64,000 nucleotides of DNA from Streptomyces sp. Act143 (GTDB taxonomy: Bacteria > Actinomycetota > Actinomycetes > Streptomycetales > Streptomycetaceae). This document shows positions 26,516 through 34,414 of this stretch, one piece after another. The position numbers were made by a program, and so were the translations under genes. The notes beneath the pieces are model-generated. The model was not told the DNA's origin and ran no database searches. It saw only the letters and a list, made by a program, of their open reading frames with translations. The stretch covers positions 5,312,724 through 5,376,723 of the forward strand of contig NZ_QFRX01000001.1 of the NCBI RefSeq assembly GCF_003143935.1, read 5' to 3'. Positions within the stretch are counted from its first letter, which is position 1; every line of letters starts with the position of its first letter.

Positions 26516-27085
26516 TCAGTGCATGTGCGCCGCATCGAGCAGGGCGGCCACGGTGGGGGCGACGAGCCCGCCCTGCGTGTCGGCCTTGATCCCCGCGCGG
26601 GCGCTCGCGCCGTCGAAGACCAGGATGAGCTGTCGGGCCAGCAGGCCCGGGTCGCTCGCCCCGCCCTGTTCCGCCTCGGCGCGGAAGAAGGCCGTCAGGT
26701 TCTCCTTGACCCGACGGGCCACCTGGCTCGCGGGGTGGCTCGGGTCCTTGAGCTCGATCTGCACGACGAGGTACCGGCAGCCCTGGAAGTCGGGTGCGCC
26801 CGCCTGCGCCTCCGCCTGTTCGAAGACGTGCAGGATCCGCTCGCGGGGTGGACGGTTGTCGTCCGCCGTGGGAAGGAGTGCCGTCACGTAGGCGGAGGCG
26901 CGTTCCTCCAGGCTCGCCGCCAGCAGTTCGTCCTTGCTCTCGAACAGCTTGTACATGGAGCGCTTGGACACTCCCGCCGCCTTGCAGAGCGCGTCCACGC
27001 CGATGTGGACGCCGTCCTGATAGGTGAGCGTGGCCGCCGCCTCCAGCAGTCGCTCTCGGGAGCTTGGCATTGCTTCGGTGGTCAT
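26516..27085 (-). CDS. TetR-family regulator, paralogue B
   Basis: 189 residues, near-twin of the regulator at 24270: SSRERLLEAAATLTYQDG and CKAAGVSKRSMYKLFESKDEL form the HTH, and the C-terminal domain matches throughout (GCRYLVVQIELKDPSHPA). A single operator palindrome 31 bp upstream of the start mirrors that of paralogue A. The two may be partly redundant repressors, or one may sense a different ligand. Confidence 0.9.
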   Translation of the reverse strand: MTTEAMPSSRERLLEAAATLTYQDGVHIGVDALCKAAGVSKRSMYKLFESKDELLAASLEERASAYVTALLPTADDNRPPRERILHVFEQAEAQAGAPDFQGCRYLVVQIELKDPSHPASQVARRVKENLTAFFRAEAEQGGASDPGLLARQLILVFDGASARAGIKADTQGGLVAPTVAALLDAAHMH

Positions 27086-27116
27086 ATGGCGAGGTTAACT
27101 CGATTCCGATGCATTG

Positions 27117-27132
27117 GAAACCGATCGGTTTA
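27117..27132. promoter_or_regulatory. Single TetR-type operator
   Basis: GAAACCGATCGGTTTA upstream of TetR paralogue B. Confidence 0.85.
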
Positions 27133-27175
27133 CGATGGGTGTCGCGAGGAAGCGGGAGAAGCCGGGCGGCGCCTT

Positions 27176-27209
27176 GATGGGGGTGCGTCCGGACGTCGGC
27201 ACCCCCATC
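27176..27209. terminator. Terminator of MFS gene
   Basis: GATGGGGGTGC pairs perfectly with GCACCCCCATC around a 12-nt loop, 13 bp beyond the stop of the leftward exporter gene. Confidence 0.8.
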
Positions 27210-27221
27210 GTGGTCCCCGGC

Positions 27222-28721
27222 TCAGTGAGCGAGCACAGGCTCGCCCTCCGACGGCGCCAGAGCCGAGTTCGGCATCAGAAACGCTGTGAGCACCGCACCG
27301 ACCACGAAGATCCCGGCGCCCCACGCCAGGGTCGCCGTGTAGCCCTCGACCCCGGCCTGCGCTGCCGTCAACGCGCTCGGCTTGTGCGAGGACAGATAGT
27401 CGGTCGCGGCCGACGAGGCGACGGTGGTCAGCAGCGCCGTGCTGATCGAACCGCCCACCTGCTGGCTCGTGTTGATCAGCGCCGAGGCAACACCCGCGTC
27501 CTCGTGGTGGACGCCGGAGGTCGCACCCTGGAACGAGGTGGTCATCACCGCACCGATCCCGAGGCCCAGCAGGATCATGCCCGGCATGATGTTGACGACG
27601 TAGGCGCTGTCCAGCGTCAGCCGGGTCAGCAGGGCCATGCCGGACGCGGAGACCAGGAAGCCGGCGACTACCACGACCTTCGGGCCGACCCTGGGCAGCA
27701 GCAGCGAGGGCACCGTGGTCGACGAGGCGACGATGCCGCCGACCATCGGCAGGAAGGACAGCCCGGCCTCGATCGGCGAGTAACCGATGCTGGCCTCCAG
27801 GTAATAGGTCAGGAACAGGAAGATCGAGAACATCCCCATCCCCAGCACGAACACGGCCAGGAACGAACCACCCCGGGTCCGGTCCAGCACGACCCGCAGC
27901 GGCAGCAGCGGATGCGCGACCCGGAGCTCCAGCCAGGCGAACACCGCGAGCAGCACCACACCGCTGATCATGGAGCCGAGCGCGACCGGGTCGGTCCAGC
28001 TGGTGGATTCGACGTGCGCGAAGCCGTAGACGATGCCGAACAGCGCGGCGCTCACCACCACGGTGCCGGGAATGTCGATCTTGGGGCGCTCGGAGTGCGC
28101 GGGCTTGGCCAGCAACAGCAACGCACCGACCAGCGCGACGCCCGCGAAGACGACGTTCACGTACATCACCCAACGCCACGACGCCCATTCGGTCAGCATG
28201 CCGCCGAGCAGCAGTCCGACCGCGGCGCCCGCCCCGGACAGCGCGCTGAAGATGCCGAAGGCCTTCGGCCTTTCCGCCGGGTCCGTGAAGGTCACGCTCA
28301 GCAGGGAGAGGGCCGCGGGCGCGAGCAGCGCGGCGAACAGACCCTGCGCCACGCGGGCCGCGACGAGTATCTCGAAGCTGCCGGCCGCGCCGCCGACCAC
28401 GGAGGCGGCCGCGAAACCGATCAGACCGGTCACGAAGGTCGTACGGCGGCCGAACAGGTCACCGAGCCGGCCCCCGAGGAGCAGCAGGCTGCCGAACGCC
28501 AGGGCGTACCCCGTGATCACCCACTGCCGGCTGCCGTCACTGAAACCGAGGTCGTGCTGCGCTTCAGGCAGCGCGATGTTCACGACGGTCGCATCGAGCG
28601 TGACCATCAGCTGCGCCACGCCCAGCACGACGAGCACCCACCAGCGCACGGCATGTGAGCCGCGGCGGCCCGATTCTGTTGTGCCGGAGGTGGGTGCTCC
28701 GCGGTCGAAGGTCGTAGTCAT
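27222..28721 (-). CDS. MFS drug exporter, 14-TM EmrB/QacA type
   Basis: 499-residue major facilitator of the DHA2 family: motif LDATVVNIALPEAQHDLG in TM1, GRLGDLFGRRTTF (motif A) and about fourteen hydrophobic segments. Such pumps expel hydrophobic drugs with proton entry. Start at 28721 chosen for AAGGGAAG upstream and the normal N-terminus; longer frames add implausible residues. Two operators upstream; it is the obvious efflux arm of the TetR regulon, whose enzymes could modify the same compound. Confidence 0.92.
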   Translation of the reverse strand: MTTTFDRGAPTSGTTESGRRGSHAVRWWVLVVLGVAQLMVTLDATVVNIALPEAQHDLGFSDGSRQWVITGYALAFGSLLLLGGRLGDLFGRRTTFVTGLIGFAAASVVGGAAGSFEILVAARVAQGLFAALLAPAALSLLSVTFTDPAERPKAFGIFSALSGAGAAVGLLLGGMLTEWASWRWVMYVNVVFAGVALVGALLLLAKPAHSERPKIDIPGTVVVSAALFGIVYGFAHVESTSWTDPVALGSMISGVVLLAVFAWLELRVAHPLLPLRVVLDRTRGGSFLAVFVLGMGMFSIFLFLTYYLEASIGYSPIEAGLSFLPMVGGIVASSTTVPSLLLPRVGPKVVVVAGFLVSASGMALLTRLTLDSAYVVNIMPGMILLGLGIGAVMTTSFQGATSGVHHEDAGVASALINTSQQVGGSISTALLTTVASSAATDYLSSHKPSALTAAQAGVEGYTATLAWGAGIFVVGAVLTAFLMPNSALAPSEGEPVLAH

Positions 28722-28761
28722 GTCTTCCCTTTGCTGCTGGTCGAGAGCAGGGCACCGGTCG

Positions 28762-28801
28762 GAAACCGATCTGTTTCCACCTAGGGAAACAGATCGGTTT
28801 C
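28762..28801. promoter_or_regulatory. Two TetR-type operators before MFS gene
   Basis: GAAACCGATCTGTTTC (28762-28777) and GAAACAGATCGGTTTC (28786-28801), 24 bp apart; each has one mismatch and they mirror one another. Confidence 0.85.
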
Positions 28802-29041
28802 CTGTGTGCAAGTGAACGGGTTGCTTCTGGCCTGGGTGTGGCCCGTCAGGGTCGGGAGTCCGTGCAGGTCGACGCCGCCTCGACAAGTCATTGGCTGCTC
28901 CGCGTCGCGACACGGCTGATCGGTCGCCGGGATGGCCGACGCCTATCGGGCCGGGCAGGCAGGCGGAGAGTTCGCCATCCCCGGGATCCGCGGGTACGCA
29001 ACGCCCCGATGGAAGCCGGTAGCCTGTCGGGCTTGCGCTCG
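28802..29041. other. Divergent spacer between MFS and hydrolase genes
   Basis: No supported gene; the promoters of the two divergent genes lie here, flanked on both sides by operator pairs. Confidence 0.4.
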
Positions 29042-29081
29042 GAAACCGATCGGTTTACTTTGGTGGAAACCGATCGGTTTC
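29042..29081. promoter_or_regulatory. Two TetR-type operators before hydrolase gene
   Basis: GAAACCGATCGGTTTA (29042-29057) and GAAACCGATCGGTTTC (29066-29081), 24 bp apart. Confidence 0.85.
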
Positions 29082-29143
29082 TCATTCTCCGGTGAGAGTC
29101 CTGACCGTTTTGATGATCCGCTCACACCAAAGGAGTCGGCGAG

Positions 29144-30013
29144 ATGCCCAGCCAAGAGTCACGTCCCACGATTCACATCCCGGGGACCACCAGCCACACG
29201 ATCCCCCCTCGCGGCGGCCGGGAAGGAGAACTGCGCTACCTCAAGGCGGGCACCGGTGCCCCCCTGGTCCTGCTGCACACCGTGCGCACGCAGGCCGAGC
29301 ACTTCCGCCACCTCATCCCGCTGATCGCGGACCACTACACCGTGTACGCCCTCGACCTGCCGGGGATGGGCTACTCCGAGATCGTGCCGAGGGCGTCGTA
29401 CGACGAACCCGCGATGCGCGCGGGCGTCGAGCGGCTGCTGACCGAACTCGACCTGAACGACGTGACGTTGGTCGGGGAGTCCATGGGTGCGGTGCTCGCC
29501 CTGACAGCCGCGGCCGATCTCCCGGAGCGGGTACGACGCGTGGTCGCGGTCAACACCTACGACTTCCCCGGCGGCATCGCCCGGTCGAGCCTCCTCGCCC
29601 GTGTGGTGGTCAGCGGAGTCCTCGCGCCCGGAGTGGGCCCGGTGATCGCGGGGGTGGAGCCCAGGCCCGCCCTCACCAAGATCCTTCAGGGCGGCCTGGG
29701 CGACAAGAGTGCACTGCGGGAGGACTATGTGGACGAACTCCTCCAGGTGGGAAGCCGCCCCGGCTACTCGACCGTCGCCCGTGCCGTGTATCAGGCCCTG
29801 CCCAGCCTCATCGCAGCCCGCTCGCGTTACCCCGAGATCAAGGCTCCCATCCACCTCGTCTACGGGGAGAAGGACTGGTCCCGCCCCTCGGACCGGGAAG
29901 CCAACCGCCGACTGTTGCCGGCCGCCGAGTTCACACAGGTATCGAAGGCCGGGCACTTCATCGCCTTGGAGCGGCCCGACGTGCTGGCCGACCTGCTGAA
30001 CGCAGCGGCCTGA
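29144..30013 (+). CDS. Alpha/beta-fold hydrolase
   Basis: 289-residue alpha/beta hydrolase: oxyanion region APLVLLHTVRTQAEHF, nucleophile elbow VGESMGAVLALTA (Ser near residue 113), acid in YGEKDWSRPSD and a His in SKAGHFIALERPDVLADLL. Complete catalytic triad, cytosolic. Substrate unknown; kin include epoxide hydrolases, haloalkane dehalogenases and esterases. AAAGGAGTCGGCG precedes the ATG. It is the rightmost gene of the palindrome regulon. Confidence 0.9.
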   Translation: MPSQESRPTIHIPGTTSHTIPPRGGREGELRYLKAGTGAPLVLLHTVRTQAEHFRHLIPLIADHYTVYALDLPGMGYSEIVPRASYDEPAMRAGVERLLTELDLNDVTLVGESMGAVLALTAAADLPERVRRVVAVNTYDFPGGIARSSLLARVVVSGVLAPGVGPVIAGVEPRPALTKILQGGLGDKSALREDYVDELLQVGSRPGYSTVARAVYQALPSLIAARSRYPEIKAPIHLVYGEKDWSRPSDREANRRLLPAAEFTQVSKAGHFIALERPDVLADLLNAAA

Positions 30014-30040
30014 TCACCACCGCGGCCCGATAAGCGGCGC

Positions 30041-30211
30041 ATGACGGAAACTCAGGTCGAGTTCGACGTTCCGCCGGAGATGCGTGACGGCACCGTGCTG
30101 CGCGCCGATGTCTATCGGCCGGGCGGCATCGGGCCATGGCCGGTTCTGCTGAGCCGACTGCCCTCGGGAAGCGTGGGTATCTGCTCGGCGGGAAGACGGG
30201 ACGCACCATGA
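30041..30211 (+). pseudogene. CocE/NonD hydrolase N-terminal fragment
   Basis: 56 codons beginning MTETQVEFDVPPEMRDGTVL and running through DVYRPGG and WPVLLSRLP, the conserved start of CocE/NonD (X-Pro dipeptidyl-peptidase-like) hydrolases, then about 15 unrelated residues and a stop. The catalytic domain is missing. The break marks the right border of the TetR cluster; what follows is unrelated. Confidence 0.7.
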
Positions 30212-30231
30212 TCGCTGGTAGGTACGCGGGG

Positions 30232-30582
30232 CTAGAACAGGGCGATCTCGATCGCCAGGGCGCCGAGGGCTTCCTTCTCGGGTGGGTAGATGGCGCGGAT
30301 GTTGGCCAGTTGCTCGTCGCGTGTGGCCGTCGGGTTGACGTCGGCCGGTCCCTCGCCGTCGAGCAGGGCCTCGAAGCCGGCGTACTCAGTGACCCTGATG
30401 ACCCTGACTTCGCAGGTCTCGTCGCTGCCCTTGATGCGGAAACGGATCGTGTCGCCGGCGGCGAGGTCGGCGAGGTGCGGGTACTTCACGCGCACCTCGA
30501 TGGTCTTGGTGCCCGCGGCGACGAGGTCGAAGTACTGGCGGTAGAGGTTGAGTTCGCGGACGCGGGCGGTGGTGTCGGTCAT
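30232..30582 (-). CDS. ASCH-domain protein
   Basis: 116 residues, a single ASCH domain (PUA-like barrel): LNLYRQYFDLVAAGTKTIEVRV and LAAGDTIRFRIKGSDETCEVRVIRV. ASCH proteins bind RNA or act on modified nucleosides. It overlaps the synthetase-like gene by 4 bp (ATGA at 30579-30582) and is the last gene of a four-gene leftward operon, which makes an RNA- or nucleotide-linked job for the operon likely (inference). Confidence 0.85.
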   Translation of the reverse strand: MTDTTARVRELNLYRQYFDLVAAGTKTIEVRVKYPHLADLAAGDTIRFRIKGSDETCEVRVIRVTEYAGFEALLDGEGPADVNPTATRDEQLANIRAIYPPEKEALGALAIEIALF

Positions 30583-31694
30583 GGGGCGGGAACGCTCCTG
30601 GGGGTTGGTGCGGTCATCATGCGGCCGATCTCGGCTGCGGAGTACGAGCGGAAGAAGTGGCGAGGGTCGGACAGCATCGTCTCGGTCAGGGCCAGCAGTT
30701 GGTCGGCGTACTCGGTGACGCTGCCGGGCCACTGCCGGGTGTCGAGCATCCAGTCCGCCGCGCCGGTCGGCAAGGTGGCGTGTCCTTCGCGGATCAGGGA
30801 CTTGGAGAGTTTGGCGCCGGTGTCGGTGACGACCTGGGGGCAGAACAGGCGGGCGGGGAGCTGGGCGCGGGTGAGGCCGACGGCTTGGAGGGCTTCGTCG
30901 ATGAGGAGGGAACCGAAGATCCAGTCGCCGCCCTTGACCATGACGTGCAAGGTGCCGCCCTCGGTCGGGTTGGTCAGAGCGAGTTCCTTGACCAGATTGC
31001 GGTACAGGGTGGCCAGGTCGAGATAAGCGCCGGATGTGGGTGTGATGGCGGCCTGGTACGGGCCGTGGTGCAGGCAGACCGCGGCGACGGTGGCGCTGTC
31101 GCGTTCGGTGAGGTGTACGCGCGTGCGCTCGGCGTGTTTCTCGGCCCAGCCGCAGCCGGGCTGGGGGCAGGGGATGCGGAGGTGTGGGGTGCCGATGGAG
31201 GGGGACCAGCGGGCGGCGTCGAGGCGGGGGAGCAGTCGCAGCCAGGTGTGGCGGAAGTGCTCGGTTGCCTGTTGCTGGGTGTAGGTCTCGATGCGGTAGG
31301 GGATGCCCAGGCGTCGGGACAGGGCGGTGAACAGGGGCTGGTAGAGGGCGTCGACGAGGCCGGTGAGCGCCTGTGCGTCCACGGCCTGGGCGTAGGCGCG
31401 CTGGTAGTGGTGGCCGCTGACCGGGTCCGTGGCCAGCTGGTAGGGGGCGTTGTCGAGGGCGCTGAAGAGGACCTCGGTGCGGATGCCGAAGCGGTCGCAC
31501 AGGCGGGCGGCCATCGCGAAGGCCAGGGACTGCACGAGGGAGGTGCCGATGTGCGGGGCGCCGTTGATCTGGGTGCCGACGACGAGCACGATCCGCGCCG
31601 GCGGGGTGGCCAGGATGCGCGGGGTCAGGACGTCCTCGGCGCGGAGCAGGGCGTTGGCCAGGACGGTGTTCGGGGAGACGGGGCGGGTCGTCAC
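30579..31694 (-). CDS. Class I aminoacyl-tRNA-synthetase-like protein
   Basis: 371 residues resembling the catalytic core of class I lysyl-tRNA synthetases: INGAPHIGTSLVQSLAFAM (HIGH-like signature, residues about 43-60) and DTGAKLSKSLIREGHA (KMSKS-like, about 293), with a putative zinc knuckle CPQPGCGW...CLHH between (about 178-208). Real class I LysRS proteins exceed 500 residues; this one lacks an evident anticodon-binding C-terminus. It may activate an amino acid for something other than charging a tRNA, or act on a tRNA-like substrate. Start is GTG at 31694 with AGGGGA upstream. Coupled to the ASCH gene. Confidence 0.7.
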   Translation of the reverse strand: MTTRPVSPNTVLANALLRAEDVLTPRILATPPARIVLVVGTQINGAPHIGTSLVQSLAFAMAARLCDRFGIRTEVLFSALDNAPYQLATDPVSGHHYQRAYAQAVDAQALTGLVDALYQPLFTALSRRLGIPYRIETYTQQQATEHFRHTWLRLLPRLDAARWSPSIGTPHLRIPCPQPGCGWAEKHAERTRVHLTERDSATVAAVCLHHGPYQAAITPTSGAYLDLATLYRNLVKELALTNPTEGGTLHVMVKGGDWIFGSLLIDEALQAVGLTRAQLPARLFCPQVVTDTGAKLSKSLIREGHATLPTGAADWMLDTRQWPGSVTEYADQLLALTETMLSDPRHFFRSYSAAEIGRMMTAPTPRSVPAP

Positions 31695-31739
31695 GGATGT
31701 CCCCTTGCGGTCGAGTCGGAACGGGGGCGTGGTCGCGTC

Positions 31740-32144
31740 CTATTGGGCGTCGGCCACGTACGGGTGTTGGAGGGCGGCGCGCAGGAGGTCCGGGTCGGTG
31801 AGGGTGTCGTCGTCCGGCAACTCGCACCAGCCGCCGAACCAGTCGTCCATCAGCTCCAGTCCGGGTGCCACGAGCCATGAGTTGGTGGAGAGGTGCCGGA
31901 CCGGAAGGTCGCCCCAGTCGCTGTCGGCGGTGCCGGTCCGGATCACGTAGTAGAGGCGTTCGTGGGGGCCGTCGTAGAGCACCGGGCCGATGGGGGCGCC
32001 GATGGCGCGCAGGTGGGCCAGGGCCAGGAGACCGACCTCCGCGGACGTTCGTACGAGATCCCATTCGTCGCCGACTTGCAGCATGCGCAGTCCGGGAACG
32101 TCGCCGACCATCGGGGCCCGGCGCAGCGCCGTACGTACAGACAT
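31740..32144 (-). CDS. Conserved-looking protein of unknown function
   Basis: 134 residues, unrecognised. Soluble, with aromatic-rich segments (ERLYYVIRTGTADSDWGDL, LELMDDWFGGWCELPDDD). GGAGG six bases before the ATG, start overlapping the stop of the upstream gene (TCAT at 32142-32146 on the plus strand), and 45 bp before the synthetase-like gene, so clearly part of the operon. Confidence 0.75.
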   Translation of the reverse strand: MSVRTALRRAPMVGDVPGLRMLQVGDEWDLVRTSAEVGLLALAHLRAIGAPIGPVLYDGPHERLYYVIRTGTADSDWGDLPVRHLSTNSWLVAPGLELMDDWFGGWCELPDDDTLTDPDLLRAALQHPYVADAQ

Positions 32145-32548
32145 CAGGTGCCTCCCCGCTGCTGGAGGCGGACGAGGCGCTTGCTGCCCGCTTGCGGTCT
32201 CGCGGAACGAACCACGATCAGACGGACGCCGGTTGCCGCTATCTGCCCCTTGCGTTCGGCGGCGACGGGCCTGGGGCCGAGGTGACCGAGCGCGGGGACC
32301 AGGACGCCGTAGGCGTCGGGTAGTTCGAGGGCGTCGAGCAGACCGATGTAGGCGGAGGCACGGATGGCGACGGCCGGCTCGCGGTCGGTGAACACGCCGC
32401 ACAGCGTCAGTTCGTGGCTACGACAGTACTCGGTGAGGCAGCCGGCGAGCGCAGTGTGGCGGGCCGCGCTGCCGGTGATGTGGCGCAGGTAGCCGAAGAC
32501 GCGCGGGCCGGTGATGGAGCGGAGCTCGGTGATGGGTTCGTCGTCCAT
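32144..32548 (-). CDS. Resolvase-N-terminal-like protein
   Basis: 134 residues that align loosely with the catalytic domain of serine recombinases: VFGYLRHITGSAARHTALAG, LTEYCRSHELTLCGVFTD, LLDALELPDAYGVLVPALGHLG and AATGVRLIVVR. The N-terminal active Ser and the conserved arginines are not in the canonical places and there is no DNA-binding tail, so it is probably a derived, non-recombining member or a structural mimic. First gene of the four-gene operon; divergent from the HTH-TPR regulator. Confidence 0.65.
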   Translation of the reverse strand: MDDEPITELRSITGPRVFGYLRHITGSAARHTALAGCLTEYCRSHELTLCGVFTDREPAVAIRASAYIGLLDALELPDAYGVLVPALGHLGPRPVAAERKGQIAATGVRLIVVRSARPQAGSKRLVRLQQRGGT

Positions 32549-32593
32549 GACCAAGAGCGTCGTCCGTTGCGAACGGCCTTGAAATGACCTGCT

Positions 32594-32615
32594 GTTGTAC
32601 TTCCGTTGCACTTCC
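32594..32615. promoter_or_regulatory. Tandem 11-bp repeats in divergent promoter
   Basis: GTTGTACTTCC followed at once by GTTGCACTTCC, one helical turn apart, between the operons starting at 32548 and 32669. A good candidate binding site for the adjacent HTH-TPR regulator. Confidence 0.55.
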
Positions 32616-32668
32616 CGTCCCACATGGTCACCGAGAGTGCTTCCATACGTGTCGGAGGGAGGTAATCC

Positions 32669-33712
32669 GTGGTCAGCGTGCAGCAGTGGAGTGGCCGCGA
32701 GGCCAGCGCCCTGCGTGCCGCTCTGCGCATGAGCACCCGCGCCTTCGCCGACCACCTCGGCGTGGCCCTGCGCACGGTGGCCAAGTGGGAGAGCCTGGGC
32801 GCCGAAACACATCCCCGGCCCGACACGCAGGCCATCCTCGACACCGCGCTTGCCCGCGCGGACTCCGCGGCCCATGCCCGACTCGAAGAGCTGCTGTTCC
32901 CGGAGCGAAAGAGCGTGCGCCCGGCCGACTACGAGACGTGGACCGAGGACATCGAGCGCGCCGTGGTCTGCGTGAGCCGCCAGAACTTCCCCTTCGCGTC
33001 GGCGCTGCTGAATCGTTGGCTGGGCCGCCACGACCCGCATGATCTCGACGACAAGGGCCTTTACTTGTACGGGCGTTCACTGGTGTTGCTCGGGGACGTG
33101 CAGCGGGACCAGGGAGCGATTCTCGGTCCGCTCTCTGCGCGCCAGTCCTATCTGACCGCCCGCGGCATGTTCTGTGAACTCGACATCCCGCGTCGGGCCG
33201 CCCAGATCGAGCTGTCCCTGGCCGTGGTGCAGGAGATGTCCGGCCAGCTGGAAGCCTCCGCCCGCCACTACGAGCAGCTTGCCCGGGACGAGCGACTGAG
33301 CCGGCGCGACCGGGCGCGTGCCCGGCTGTGGGTGGGTACGGCGCTGAGCAAGGAGGGTGACAACGAGTACGCCACCGAGGTCATGGCGGCCGCCACCTGC
33401 GAGTTCGAGGCTCTCGGTGAGCCGGAGGACTGGTCCGTGGCGAACCAGAAGCTGGCCCTGGCCCACCGCGGTGCCGGTCACCTGGACCAGGCTCTGCACT
33501 ACATCGACATCGCCCGCACCACCGGCACGGTTGACTCCCCGATGCAGCGCGTGCGATTGGACACCGCTTACGGGCACATCCTTCTGTCGGATGCGGCGAC
33601 CCGCAATGATGGGCTGTCCGTCCTCGACCAGGCGGCGCAGGTGGCCCAGCAGTTCGGGCTGAGCCACCAGCTGCGCAGCATCGAGGGCATCCGACAGGGC
33701 CAGCAAGGATGA
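32669..33712 (+). CDS. HTH regulator with TPR-like domain
   Basis: 347 residues: an XRE-like HTH at about 8-55 (REASALRAALRMSTRAFADH, LGVALRTVAKWES) and a long helical TPR-type region (about 120-340; LEASARHYEQLARDERLS, NQKLALAHRGAGHLDQALHY). Typical of Streptomyces HTH-TPR regulators controlled by small molecules or peptides. Start is GTG at 32669 with GGAGGGAGG upstream. It overlaps the YdcF gene by 4 bp. Confidence 0.85.
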   Translation: MVSVQQWSGREASALRAALRMSTRAFADHLGVALRTVAKWESLGAETHPRPDTQAILDTALARADSAAHARLEELLFPERKSVRPADYETWTEDIERAVVCVSRQNFPFASALLNRWLGRHDPHDLDDKGLYLYGRSLVLLGDVQRDQGAILGPLSARQSYLTARGMFCELDIPRRAAQIELSLAVVQEMSGQLEASARHYEQLARDERLSRRDRARARLWVGTALSKEGDNEYATEVMAAATCEFEALGEPEDWSVANQKLALAHRGAGHLDQALHYIDIARTTGTVDSPMQRVRLDTAYGHILLSDAATRNDGLSVLDQAAQVAQQFGLSHQLRSIEGIRQGQQG

Positions 33713-34398
33713 GCCAGGGAGTGCCAGTGCCGCAGCACCAGCAGCGCCAGATCACCGACGAGCAGTTCCACGACGCGACGCTGATCTGGAACTACCACCA
33801 GATGGGCCACGACCTGCGCCCCTGCTCGGCGGCGATCGGCCTGGGCAGCCACGACCTGGGCGTCGCAACCACGGCCGCTGACCTCTACCGCGCCGGCCTC
33901 TTCCCGGTCGTAGTGTTCAGCGGCGGCAACAGCCCCACCACCCGGGCACGTTTCCCCCGCGGGGAGGCCGTGCACTACCGGGAACATGCGTTGAGCCTGG
34001 GGGTGCCGGACGAGGCGATCCTCGTGGAGCCGAAGTCCGCGAACACCGGCCAGAACATCACGTTCTCAAGGGAGTTGTTGGCCGTGGCCGGCGTCGAGGT
34101 CGGCTCCCTGCTGCTGATTTCTAAGCCGTACATGGAGCGCCGCTCCTACGCGACTTGCCGCAAGCTGTGGCCGGAGGCCGAGGTCATCTGTGGCTCCGAG
34201 CCACTGGAGTTGGACGACTACATCAAGTCGATCGGCGACGAGAAGCTCGTCGTCGACATGCTCGTCGGCGACCTGCAGCGGGTGATCGAGTACCCGAAGC
34301 TCGGTTTCGCCGTCGAGCAGGACGTACCGGGGGATGTGCATGACGCTTACGAGCGCCTTCTGCGGGCCGGCTTCGACAGCCGTCTCATCGGCACCTGA
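33709..34398 (+). CDS. YdcF/DUF218-family protein
   Basis: 229 residues of the DUF218 (YdcF-like, SanA-like) family: AAIGLGSHDLGVATTAADLY, VVVFSGGN near residue 66 and the helix EPKSANTGQNITFSRELL. The fold is Rossmann-like and nucleotide-binding proteins are known. No membrane segment, unlike SanA. Start overlaps the regulator's stop (ATGA). Confidence 0.85.
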   Translation: MSQGVPVPQHQQRQITDEQFHDATLIWNYHQMGHDLRPCSAAIGLGSHDLGVATTAADLYRAGLFPVVVFSGGNSPTTRARFPRGEAVHYREHALSLGVPDEAILVEPKSANTGQNITFSRELLAVAGVEVGSLLLISKPYMERRSYATCRKLWPEAEVICGSEPLELDDYIKSIGDEKLVVDMLVGDLQRVIEYPKLGFAVEQDVPGDVHDAYERLLRAGFDSRLIGT

Positions 34399-34414
34399 CC
34401 CGCCCCGGGGCGGG

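Noticed and set aside
27130..28188. 352-codon leftward frame inside the MFS gene
   Set aside because: Out-of-frame shadow of the exporter, with no motif.
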